In this document: positions 47,102 through 54,391 of the stretch, in pieces
Position numbering within the stretch: position 1 is the first letter of the stretch
How the letters are laid out: every line of letters starts with the position of its first letter
NCBI GenBank assembly: GCA_947632005.1
Contig: CANRNU010000014.1
Coordinates: 1 to 54,466 of the forward strand
Reading direction: 5' to 3'
DNA from: an uncultured Oscillospiraceae bacterium
GTDB lineage: Bacteria; Bacillota; Clostridia; Oscillospirales; Oscillospiraceae
DNA: 54,466 nucleotides
Position numbers and translations under genes: made by a program
The notes under the pieces: generated by a model
Seen by the model: only the letters and a program-made list of their open reading frames with translations
Told to the model about the DNA's origin: nothing
Database searches by the model: none

Positions 47102-47321
47102 CAAATTCCGAGGAATAAAGCGCAAGAAAACTGAGAAAAATTACATATTTGGCTGGACTATGGCCGCTTGCTCTTGTATAATTTAGATAGCTTGTTCAAT
47201 ACTGACCGCCGCATAGCGCCAACGGTTCAGGTCCATTGGCGCGGTATCCATTGGAATGTGTATATGGCAAAATGCCTCGCGGCGTTTCGCCATCAGATAA
47301 TCATGACAGAGAGGTGATCCC
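47102..47321 (+). promoter_or_regulatory. Divergent control region and leader of the aconitase X operon
   Basis: TATAAT preceded by TG (about 47176-47182) is a likely extended -10 for the rightward operon, with no good -35. The leader then contains GCGCCAA/TTGGCGC (about 47216-47242), a GGCGTTTCGCC hairpin, and a 28-bp segment (47279-47306) shared with the trpE leader. GAGAGGTGA precedes the ATG. Confidence 0.55.
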
Positions 47322-48602
47322 ATGAACCTGACAGACGAACAGCGGGCCCTTCTGGAGGGAGAGAAGGGCGAGGTGATGGCCAAGGTCGTCAAGACCCTGG
47401 TCATGTACGGCGAGACGTTTGGCGCCGGGCGCATGGTCCCGGTGACCAGCCAGTACGGCCACACAGTGATCAGCTTCGGCCTGGGGGTGATGAAGCCGAT
47501 CTACGATCTTTACGACACGCTCCTGGGCGGGGACCTGCCGAAAGGCCAGCAGTTCACCGCCGACCCCCGGCCCCTGGACGACAAGGTCCCGGCGTCGTTT
47601 TTGGAAAACCTGGTCTTTAAGAAATTCATGTACAACCAGCAGGCACGCTATGAGGCACAGCTGGAGAAGCTGGGCGTCACCGGCGACGACGGGTACACCT
47701 GCACCTGCTATATGCCGGAGGTGGGCAACACGCCCAAGCGGGGGGAGGTGCTGTCCTGGGCGGAGTCCTCGGCGGTGGTATATGCCAACTCCGTTCTGGG
47801 CGCCCGGTGCAACCGCAACTCGGGCATCATCGAACTCATGGGCTCCATCGCCGGGTTCGTGCCGGAGTTCGGGCTGCTCACCGACCAGGGGCGAAAGGCC
47901 ACCTGGGTCATCGACGTGCGGTGCAAAAATCGCCCCGAGCCCCAGCTGCTGGGCTCCGCCATCGGCATGAAGGTGATGGAGGACGTGCCCTATATCCGGG
48001 GCATGGAGAAGTGGCTGGGCACGGAGCTCACCGACGCAGCGAAGGATTATCTCAAGGACTTCGGCGCGGCCACGGCCTCCAACGGCGCGGTGGGGCTTTA
48101 TCACATCGAGCACCTGACGCCGGAGGCCGTGGACATGGGGGAGAGCCTCATCGCGGAGGGGGCGCAGACCTGGGTCATCGACGACGAGACGCTGGAAAAT
48201 GTCCGCAAAAACTACCCGGTCATCTGGAAGGACCCGGCGGCTGTGCCCAGGCTGTGCTTCGTGGGCTGCCCCCACATGTCCCTTACCCAGCTTCAGGACT
48301 GGACGGACGCGGTGGAGGCGGGCCTGGAGAAAAACGGCCGGCAGCAGGTGGCGGTGCCCACGGTGTTCACCGCGCCCACGGCGGTGATCCGGGAGTTTGA
48401 AAAGACCCCCTATGCCGCGCGGCTCTCTAAGACCGGGGTGGTGGTCAGCTACATCTGTCCGCTGATGTATATGAACAACCCCCTGTGCAAGAGCAAGGCG
48501 GTCATCACATCCTCCAACAAGCTGCGCACCTATACCAGCGCCAAGTATTATACCGAGGCGGACATTTTGGACATCATCACCGGGAAGGAGGGTGCCAGAT
48601 GA
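47322..48602 (+). CDS. Aconitase X catalytic (large) subunit
   Basis: 426-residue AcnX (DUF521) dehydratase subunit. Family motifs: CTCYMPEVGNTPKRGEVLSW, AESSAVVYANSVLGAR, GSIAGFVPEFGLL, GLYHIEHLTPEA, CFVGCPHMSL and the late PLMYMNNPL. Characterised AcnX enzymes dehydrate cis-3-hydroxy-L-proline or mevalonate 5-phosphate using an Fe-S cluster. Candidate ligands are C127/C129, C316 and C379. ARCNRNSG has Cys163 where I expect Thr, so substrate or cluster may differ. It is ATGA-coupled to the small subunit. Confidence 0.9.
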   Translation: MNLTDEQRALLEGEKGEVMAKVVKTLVMYGETFGAGRMVPVTSQYGHTVISFGLGVMKPIYDLYDTLLGGDLPKGQQFTADPRPLDDKVPASFLENLVFKKFMYNQQARYEAQLEKLGVTGDDGYTCTCYMPEVGNTPKRGEVLSWAESSAVVYANSVLGARCNRNSGIIELMGSIAGFVPEFGLLTDQGRKATWVIDVRCKNRPEPQLLGSAIGMKVMEDVPYIRGMEKWLGTELTDAAKDYLKDFGAATASNGAVGLYHIEHLTPEAVDMGESLIAEGAQTWVIDDETLENVRKNYPVIWKDPAAVPRLCFVGCPHMSLTQLQDWTDAVEAGLEKNGRQQVAVPTVFTAPTAVIREFEKTPYAARLSKTGVVVSYICPLMYMNNPLCKSKAVITSSNKLRTYTSAKYYTEADILDIITGKEGAR

Positions 48603-49039
48603 GAACGTTCCAGGGACGCGCCGTGGTGCCCGGCACATGCACAGCCGAGGCACTGGTGAGCCGGGAGGGCTTCAACACCCTGGCCAGCTACCAGATGGCG
48701 CTGATGTTTGGCGACAAGAAGGTCAAGTGCGGGGACCAGAACAACCCGGACCTCTACAAAAAGCCCATGGTGGGCAAGGCGCTGTGCCTGCCCATGACCA
48801 TCGGCTCCACCACCGGGGGCATGGTGCTGTACGCCGCCTGTGCCATGGGCCGGCAGCCGGCCTGTATGCTCTTTTCCAAACACATCGACTCCCTGGCGGC
48901 CTCCGGGGCCATCCTGGGAGATGTGTGGACGGATGTGAGCATGCCGGTGGTGGACCAGCTGGGGGACGAGTTTTTGCAGTATGTACAGACAGGTATGACC
49001 ATCACGGTGGCCGAGGACGGCACCGTGACGGTGGAATGA
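48599..49039 (+). CDS. Aconitase X swivel (small) subunit
   Basis: 146-residue DUF126 protein, the mobile domain that closes on the AcnX active site; here it is separate, as in the two-subunit type II enzymes. It begins FQGRAVVPGTCTAEALVSRE, has LCLPMTIGSTTGGMVLYAAC in place of the usual Ser-rich loop, then GAILGDVWTDVSMPVVDQLG and TVAEDGTVTVE. The start overlaps the large-subunit stop and the reductase ATG follows 11 bp later. Confidence 0.9.
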   Translation: MRTFQGRAVVPGTCTAEALVSREGFNTLASYQMALMFGDKKVKCGDQNNPDLYKKPMVGKALCLPMTIGSTTGGMVLYAACAMGRQPACMLFSKHIDSLAASGAILGDVWTDVSMPVVDQLGDEFLQYVQTGMTITVAEDGTVTVE

Positions 49040-49049
49040 GGGAGAGACT

Positions 49050-51110
49050 ATGATGGATGCAAAATACGAGCCGCTGTTTACCCCCTGGAAGATCGGGAAC
49101 GTGGAGATCAAAAACCGCATCGTCCAGTGCTCCATGGGCGGCACCAGCCTGTTTGGCTGGCTGGAGCCCTGCCACTTCGACAAGGAGGCCGCCCATCACA
49201 TCCTGAACCGGGCCCAGGAGAACGTGGGTCTGGTGCTGCCGGGGATGCAGTGCGTGCGGGATACCATGGGCCGCCGGTGGCTTTATAAAAACGAGAAGAT
49301 GTTCCGGGATCTGGAAAAATGGCTGCCGGACTTCCACAAGACCGGGGCCAAGCTGTTCGTCCAGCTGGCCGCGGGCTTTGGCCGGTCCATGGCCATCAAC
49401 GACCTGATGGTGAAGATGCTCCAGCACAAGGCCCTGGGCACGGTGGCAAAGCCGTTCCTGGACATCCAGTACGCCTGCGCCTCCGCCTCGGAGACGCCCA
49501 ACCGCTGGTACCCCGAGCTGAAGAGCCGACCGCTGACCGTGGAGGAGATCCAGGAGATGGTAGACGCCTTCGGCCGGACGGCGAAGCTGCTGCGCCAGGC
49601 CGGGGTGGACGGCGTGGAGATCCACGCGGTGCACGAGGGGTATCTCTTGGACCAGTTCACCATCGCCAACATGAATTACCGCACCGACGCCTACGGCGGC
49701 AGCTTTGAAAACCGCTACCGCTTCCCGGTGGAGATCGTCCAGTGCATCCACAGATACTGCGGCGACGACTTCCCCGTGGCGCTGCGGTATTCGGTGGTGA
49801 GCAAGACCAAGGGTTTCGGCCAGGGCGCCGTGCCGGGGGAGGAGTTCACCGAGTTCGGCCGGGACATGCCCGAGTCGGAGCGTGCCATCAAACATCTGCA
49901 GGACGCCGGCTACGCCATGTTCAACTGTGACAACGGCACCTATGACGCCTGGTACTGGCCTCACCCGCCCACCTATATGGCCAAAAACTGCAACCTGGCC
50001 GAGGTGGAGCACATCAAGCAGTTCACCGATATGCCCGTGGTGTGCGCCGGCAAGATGGACCCCGCCACCGCCGCGGCGGAGATCGCCGCCGGTCGTCTGG
50101 ACGCCATGGGTACCGCCCGCCAGAACCTGGTGGACCCGGCCTGGGTCACCAAGCTCATGGAGGGACGGGAGGAGGATATCAAGCCATGCATCGGCTGCCA
50201 CAACGGCTGCTTCAACTTCGCCAAGAGCGAGGGCACGGCCAATACCCAGAGCCTGCCCGACGCCCTGCACCTGGCCCGGTGCGCCCTGACCCCGCCCACC
50301 ATGCAAAGCAAAAAGTATAAGATCGTGCCGGCCAGGAGCCCCAGGAAGGTGGCCGTGGTGGGCGGCGGCATCGGCGGTATGGAATGTGCCTTGGTGCTGA
50401 AAAAGCGGGGCCACACGCCGGTGCTCTTTGAAAAGGGGGACAAGCTGGGAGGGCTCTACATCACCGCCGCAGCCATGAGCTTCAAGGACGCGGACAAGCG
50501 GCTGCTGGCCTGGTACGAGCGGGAGCTTTCCAAGGCCGGCGTGGAGGTACGCCTCAATGCCCCCGTGGAGGACCCAGCCGCGCTGGTGGGCGACTTTGAC
50601 GAGGTGATCGTGTGCACCGGGTCCAAGCCCAAGACCCTGCCCATCCCCGGCTTTGAAAAGACCATCACCTTCACCCAGCTGCTGCTGGGGGACGGCGCCG
50701 GGGATAGAGTGGTGTTCCTGGGCGGCGGCCAGTCCGCCTGCGAGGCGGCCTATGAGCTCTCCCTGCAGGGAAAGCACCCGGTGATCGTGGAGATGGCGGA
50801 CGACCTCATCACCGCGCCGGGCACATGTCTGGCCAACAGCTCCTTCCTGCGGGATGTACTGGCCTTCCGGAAGGTGCCGGTGTATCTGCAGTCCACCATC
50901 ACCGACATCCGGGACGGTGCCGTCACCGTCAAGGGCAAGGACGGCAGCACCTTTGACCTCGCCTGCGACAGCGTGGTCAACGCCGTGGGCTTCGATCCCG
51001 CGCCGCTGGGGGAGAAGGGCAGCCACATCCACCGGGTGGGCACCTGCGTGGCCTGGGGCAACCTCAGAAATGTCATCTGGAATGCCTGGGATGTGTGTAT
51101 GAAGATCTGA
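49050..51110 (+). CDS. Fe-S flavin enoate reductase (2,4-dienoyl-CoA reductase / BaiCD-like)
   Basis: 686 residues. The N-terminal old-yellow-enzyme FMN barrel (1-370) carries a probable proton-donor Tyr in HAVHEGYLLDQF (Y198) and DAYGGSFENRYRF. The [4Fe-4S] site is C380, C383 and C387, then C411 after a longer gap than the usual 11-12 residues. The C-terminal FAD/NAD half has VAVVGGGIGGMECALVL and VVFLGGGQSACEAAYELS. Such enzymes reduce activated C=C bonds with NAD(P)H; gut relatives act on bile acid and steroid enones. After aconitase X, an alkene-forming dehydratase, it may reduce that product. The substrate is unknown. Confidence 0.92.
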   Translation: MMDAKYEPLFTPWKIGNVEIKNRIVQCSMGGTSLFGWLEPCHFDKEAAHHILNRAQENVGLVLPGMQCVRDTMGRRWLYKNEKMFRDLEKWLPDFHKTGAKLFVQLAAGFGRSMAINDLMVKMLQHKALGTVAKPFLDIQYACASASETPNRWYPELKSRPLTVEEIQEMVDAFGRTAKLLRQAGVDGVEIHAVHEGYLLDQFTIANMNYRTDAYGGSFENRYRFPVEIVQCIHRYCGDDFPVALRYSVVSKTKGFGQGAVPGEEFTEFGRDMPESERAIKHLQDAGYAMFNCDNGTYDAWYWPHPPTYMAKNCNLAEVEHIKQFTDMPVVCAGKMDPATAAAEIAAGRLDAMGTARQNLVDPAWVTKLMEGREEDIKPCIGCHNGCFNFAKSEGTANTQSLPDALHLARCALTPPTMQSKKYKIVPARSPRKVAVVGGGIGGMECALVLKKRGHTPVLFEKGDKLGGLYITAAAMSFKDADKRLLAWYERELSKAGVEVRLNAPVEDPAALVGDFDEVIVCTGSKPKTLPIPGFEKTITFTQLLLGDGAGDRVVFLGGGQSACEAAYELSLQGKHPVIVEMADDLITAPGTCLANSSFLRDVLAFRKVPVYLQSTITDIRDGAVTVKGKDGSTFDLACDSVVNAVGFDPAPLGEKGSHIHRVGTCVAWGNLRNVIWNAWDVCMKI

Positions 51111-51260
51111 CATGGGGGCCTTTAAGCCGGGGCCTGCCACGGCGCCCGCCCAGAGCATGGCCTTGGTCCGGCTTTGGACTGGGCCGGACATCCGAGCCAA
51201 GGGGCCATGTTTCCTTCCGGGGCTGCTGCCGCCGGTATTCTTGGAAGACAGCATAAGAAG
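51111..51260. other. Intergenic stretch with large hairpin
   Basis: CATGGCC...TTGG near 51155 pairs with CCAAG...GGCCATG near 51199-51211, enclosing CCGGC/GCCGG. It may end the reductase transcript. No coding sequence is seen. Confidence 0.4.
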
Positions 51261-51288
51261 CGGGCTGCCGGAGAGGCAGCCCGTGTTT
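51261..51288. terminator. Hairpin terminator between reductase and broken gene
   Basis: CGGGCTGCC (51261-51269) pairs with GGCAGCCCG (51275-51283), then TGTTTTA rightward and CTTCTTATGC leftward. It is nearly the same module as at 28395-28418. Confidence 0.7.
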
Positions 51289-51995
51289 TAGTTGTTGCCG
51301 CTGTTGGGATTGACGGCGGGGGACTGGGGGATGTTCAGGTTCTGGATGGCGGAGCGGTAATCCTCCGCCGCGTCGATGCTGTCGGGCGGGAAGAATTCTT
51401 CCACGGGAAATCTGATCCGGCCAAAGAGCGTGCAGGGGTCGTCCTGGTCGCTGGATACACAGTCCTTGTCGGGCAGGCAGTAGTCATATACCGGCACCAC
51501 CAGCTGGCTGTCCCGCTCCAGGCGGACGATGGAAAACTGCCCCAGGGTGGTCAGCCAGATGCGGGCGCCGTCCGTCAGGACCAGGTCCTCGCCGAAGTGG
51601 GCCAGGATGGAGGCGGGAATGGCGGAGATGTCCGCCATGAGCCCGGTGGGGCAGGCGTCCGCCACCTTCATGTTCAGGGCAATGGGGTCCACGCACTCCA
51701 CCACGCCGATGGGCTGGGTGTAGCTGTCGGCAAAGGTGCCGTCGGAGCTGAAGACCTTGGCGGAGCCCTCGCTGCCGAAGAGCATGACCCGCTTGTTGAA
51801 CACGCACAGGCCGTTGACCGGGTTTTCCCCCGGGAAGGTGGTGCCGCTGACCTCATAGAAATAGGTCACGTCCACGGTGTAATAGCCCCGATTGAAGCTG
51901 ATCTCGTCCACGTCTACATCCGCAAACAGCAGTGTGGCCCCGGTGGGCCGGATGCTGAAGGCGCTCTCTATGTATGGCTGAGACGTGGCACATAG
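51288..51995 (-). pseudogene. 5'-truncated hypothetical protein gene
   Basis: The frame encodes about 235 residues, beginning abruptly with TSQPYIESAFSIRPTGATLL after an in-frame stop at 51998-51996 and with no usable upstream start. A GTG at 51911 (then DEISFNRGYYTVDVTYFY) lies inside what looks like conserved protein. The C-terminal half is rich in Cys, Asp and Pro (CLPDKDCVSSDQDDPC, FPVEEFFPPDS) and ends NPNSGNN. I do not know the family. The break coincides with the start of foreign-looking sequence, so the N-terminus was probably lost by insertion or deletion. Confidence 0.7.
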
Positions 51996-52062
51996 TTAAA
52001 GAGACAAATGGAAAACCTGCGCTTACATGACTTCCGTACAATATGATTTTGGAGGTTTCCCC

Positions 52063-52305
52063 ATGAAAAAGTTGGTTTCCTGTGAGTTTAATATGGACAG
52101 CGCGTGTGTGGAACTGGTGTATTCGGACAACAGCATGATCTCCATCGACTGCACCGCCGTGGAGAACGCAGTGGCCGATAACTTGTATCAGCGGTCGGAG
52201 TTGGATTATCTGATCTACAATGACCCACTGGCATACGCCGATTTGATCCTGAGCGGCGATCCGGAAAAATATTTGGGCGCTGTGACCGAGCGGCAAATTG
52301 AATGA
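52063..52305 (+). CDS. DUF6061 family small protein (mobile-element type)
   Basis: 80 residues: KKLVSCEFNMDSACVELVYS, SIDCTAVENAVADNLYQRSE, LDYLIYNDPLAYADLILSGD. I recognise this as the DUF6061 pattern common in Firmicutes integrative elements, usually next to small transposon-borne genes. GGAGG lies 8 nt before ATG 52063; an ATG at 52027 lacks support. The function is unknown. It marks the edge of an acquired segment beside a truncated resident gene. Confidence 0.8.
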   Translation: MKKLVSCEFNMDSACVELVYSDNSMISIDCTAVENAVADNLYQRSELDYLIYNDPLAYADLILSGDPEKYLGAVTERQIE

Positions 52306-52349
52306 ACAACAAGCCAACGCAAAGCATCCCCTGGATCATGTTCCTATGA
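52302..52349 (+). pseudogene. Start of a lost gene after DUF6061
   Basis: An ATG overlapping the DUF6061 stop (ATGA) opens MNNKPTQSIPWIMFL and stops. The overlap is typical of a coupled downstream gene, so this is probably the surviving start of a deleted mobile-element gene. Confidence 0.35.
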
Positions 52350-52617
52350 TTCGGGGGACTTTTTACATCCTGAACCAGATAAGCCAAGTTATTTTCGTTA
52401 TCAGGAGCACTTAAACTTTGGTATACTGCTGCATCGAGAACCCCCAAGGCTCTGGGTGCTGCGCTGATGTAAAGGAAGAAAAGGCTATGAAAGGAGCAGC
52501 AGAAGATTACTGTGCCAGTACAGAGGATTTGATTTCTCGATCCAGATTTGCTGGCTGGCCCGAAATGAGCCACATATAGTCTCATGTGAGGCTCGTACAT
52601 AAAATTTCAAAAAATAC
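52350..52617 (+). other. AT-richer decayed region
   Basis: No convincing gene. One small frame (52487-52579, 30 codons, starting MKGAAEDYCASTEDL and ending WPEMSHI) has a fair ribosome site (AAAGGAAG) but no recognisable homology. The rest looks like remnants of the mobile element. Confidence 0.4.
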
Positions 52618-52672
52618 TTGACATATAGGAAAAGTAGGAATATAATGCATATTGTTAGTTATAGCTAACTAA
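52618..52672 (+). promoter_or_regulatory. Consensus promoter with palindromic operator
   Basis: TTGACA (52618-52623), 17-bp spacer, TATAAT (52641-52646). Eight bases on lies TTAGTTATAGCTAACTAA (52655-52672), a perfect 7-bp-arm palindrome of the kind bound by MarR or TetR repressors. No gene follows for 300 bp. Confidence 0.8.
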
Positions 52673-52903
52673 AATACCGGTTCATTCGTCCAGCCATAGC
52701 GAATGGTCGGCTTACCTCCATCACCCGTGCGCTTACTTTGCAGGGCAAAGCCGTGGGACGCATCACCTCTGGCATGTTGAATCGGACGGTTTTCTCTCTC
52801 TTCTTCCGCCCGAACCCTGCAGAAATTCTTTGATCTCCTTTATGTACAGACACGACCGTACGCACGGGAAACAGCCGCCAGACGAAAGTTCTGGCGGCTG
52901 TTT
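52653..52903 (+). ncRNA. Possible short transcript between promoter and terminator
   Basis: A consensus promoter at 52618 and a strong terminator at 52869-52903 bracket about 250 bp without a convincing gene. It could be a small RNA, but it may equally be the ruin of a regulator gene. Frames on either strand (for example 52665-52865 leftward) show no known domain. Confidence 0.3.
52869..52903 (+). terminator. Strong hairpin terminator
   Basis: AAACAGCCGCCAGA (52869-52882) pairs over 14 bp with 52890-52903 around CGAAAGT; the right arm ends in TTT followed by ATC. Confidence 0.8.
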
Positions 52904-52910
52904 ATCATAC

Positions 52911-52965
52911 TTGCAATCAGAGTGAAATGGTGTTATATTGAGTTAGTTATTCCAAACTACCTAAA
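52911..52965 (+). promoter_or_regulatory. Promoter with second TTAGTTA operator
   Basis: TTGCAA (52911-52916), 17-bp spacer, TATATT (52934-52939). Directly after it lies TTAGTTA (52943-52949) with an imperfect mate ending in CTAA (52961-52964). The position relative to the -10 box and the half-site match the operator at 52655, so one repressor may control both. Confidence 0.65.
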
Positions 52966-52977
52966 GTGAGGTGCAAT

Positions 52978-53892
52978 ATGATGACTAGCGCGGAACGGGC
53001 GAAGGAACAGTTGACTTTGACGCCGAATGCGGAGTTTACCTTGGAAAATGATGGCTTTATCGGCGCACTGTATAGGCCGGAGAAAGACGAATACCAAGGA
53101 AAGGCCGTCATCATGTTTGGCGGCAGTGATGGCATCTATAACCTCACGAAGCTGGTTGCGGAACAGTATGTGAAGCGCGGCATGACGGTCCTGGCGCTGG
53201 CGTATTGGAATGAACCCGGTCTGCCGGACGGCTTTGAAAAAGTCACGGTGGAATCGGTAGAAAAAGCCGCGTTGTGGCTGCGCGGGCAAGGCTTTGAGAA
53301 AGTTGGCTTGTGGGGGATTTCCATGGGCGCGGAGTTGGCGCTTCTGGCCGGCAGCCTGATGCCGGGGCTGATCTCCTGCGTGACGGCTGTGTGCCCGACG
53401 AACATCTGTGGGCAGGGCTTCGTGAAGAAAAAAGGCATTCAGCAGCTGGAGTGCTCCGCCTTCAGCTGGCGGGGTGAGGAACTGCCCTGGGCAAGACTGA
53501 AGGCTTCCAAGTTCGCCATTCTCCGGGACAGCCTGCGGGAGCGGAGCGTCTGCCTGCGCTCCTGCTATGAGGACGCGGTACGGAACGCCCCGGAGGAGGC
53601 GCAGGTCAAGGTAGAGAATATCGGCGGTCCGATGCTGCTACTCTATCCGGAGCACGACGCCATGTGGCCCTCCGAGCTGTCGGCAGAGAGAATCAAGACG
53701 CGGCTGAAAGAGAAGAATTTTTCCCACCCCTTTAAGTGCGTCAGCTACCAATACGCCAGTCATATGCTGATTCCGCTGAAGTCCCGGTCCACGGTCATGT
53801 TCCGGGTAGAGAGGAAATACCCGGAACAGTGCTGGGAGAGCGACATGGACGCCTTTGAAAAGACGTTGGCGTTCTGGAAAGAGGCCTGGTGA
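52978..53892 (+). CDS. Acyl-CoA thioester hydrolase/BAAT C-terminal-type alpha/beta hydrolase
   Basis: 304-residue alpha/beta hydrolase of the BAAT/dienelactone-hydrolase type. The oxyanion region is AVIMFGGSDGIYN; the nucleophile is Ser115 in GISMG, with Asp227 in LYPEHDAMWPS and His262 in YASHMLIP. Human BAAT uses Cys at the nucleophile; the Ser form points to hydrolysis (thioester or ester) rather than amino-acid conjugation. GAGG lies 6 nt before the first of two ATGs. Codon use is less GC-rich than in the his/trp region, suggesting transfer. It is cotranscribed with a membrane protein. Confidence 0.88.
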   Translation: MMTSAERAKEQLTLTPNAEFTLENDGFIGALYRPEKDEYQGKAVIMFGGSDGIYNLTKLVAEQYVKRGMTVLALAYWNEPGLPDGFEKVTVESVEKAALWLRGQGFEKVGLWGISMGAELALLAGSLMPGLISCVTAVCPTNICGQGFVKKKGIQQLECSAFSWRGEELPWARLKASKFAILRDSLRERSVCLRSCYEDAVRNAPEEAQVKVENIGGPMLLLYPEHDAMWPSELSAERIKTRLKEKNFSHPFKCVSYQYASHMLIPLKSRSTVMFRVERKYPEQCWESDMDAFEKTLAFWKEAW

Positions 53893-53893
53893 G

Positions 53894-54391
53894 ATGAATT
53901 GGGCGAGGATCGTACTGGACGGATTTGCTATGTGCGTGGTGTTCAACGTGTCCACTGCGCTGCTGTGGACGATCAGGCCGACCGCTTTTTCCCGGATGAT
54001 GCCGAAGGAGATACGAAAGGCCGCCCCTAAGCAGACTCGGAGAGACTTCATCATACTGGCGGGCGTGCTGCATCCGATGCAGCTGCTGATCATCGTTTAT
54101 ATGGTCCTGAGCGCCGCAAATGCCGGCGTCAGCGGATTCTGGCCGCTGTTCTGGACGGCGTATATCGAGATGCTGTTTGTCAGCTTTGGCGACCTCATCG
54201 GGCTGGACGGCTTTTTCCGCGCCTATGTGTTAAAGCATGGACTTGTACCTCCGGGAACAGAGAAGTGCGAAGCGTGGGGACTGAAAAAGTGGATGCTCAT
54301 GCTGGCGCTGCCGGAGCATTTGCTCGGCTGGCCGCTGTTTATGTGCCCGATTGCCGGCCTTGTCGCGGCCGGCATTGGATGGCTGATCTGA
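53894..54391 (+). CDS. Four-helix membrane protein, unknown
   Basis: 165 residues, one base after the hydrolase stop, so translationally coupled. Helices: IVLDGFAMCVVFNVSTALLW, IILAGVLHPMQLLIIVYMVL, FWPLFWTAYIEMLFVSFGDL and LLGWPLFMCPIAGLVAAGIG. DLIGLDGFFRAY is a conserved-looking loop and the first loop is strongly basic (KEIRKAAPKQTRR). No family name comes to mind. With the hydrolase it forms a two-gene operon under a repressor-type operator. Confidence 0.75.
   Translation: MNWARIVLDGFAMCVVFNVSTALLWTIRPTAFSRMMPKEIRKAAPKQTRRDFIILAGVLHPMQLLIIVYMVLSAANAGVSGFWPLFWTAYIEMLFVSFGDLIGLDGFFRAYVLKHGLVPPGTEKCEAWGLKKWMLMLALPEHLLGWPLFMCPIAGLVAAGIGWLI

Noticed and set aside
52665-52865. Leftward 66-codon frame as a gene
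   Set aside because: No ribosome site or recognised domain, and it opposes a promoter-terminator pair; left as unexplained sequence.
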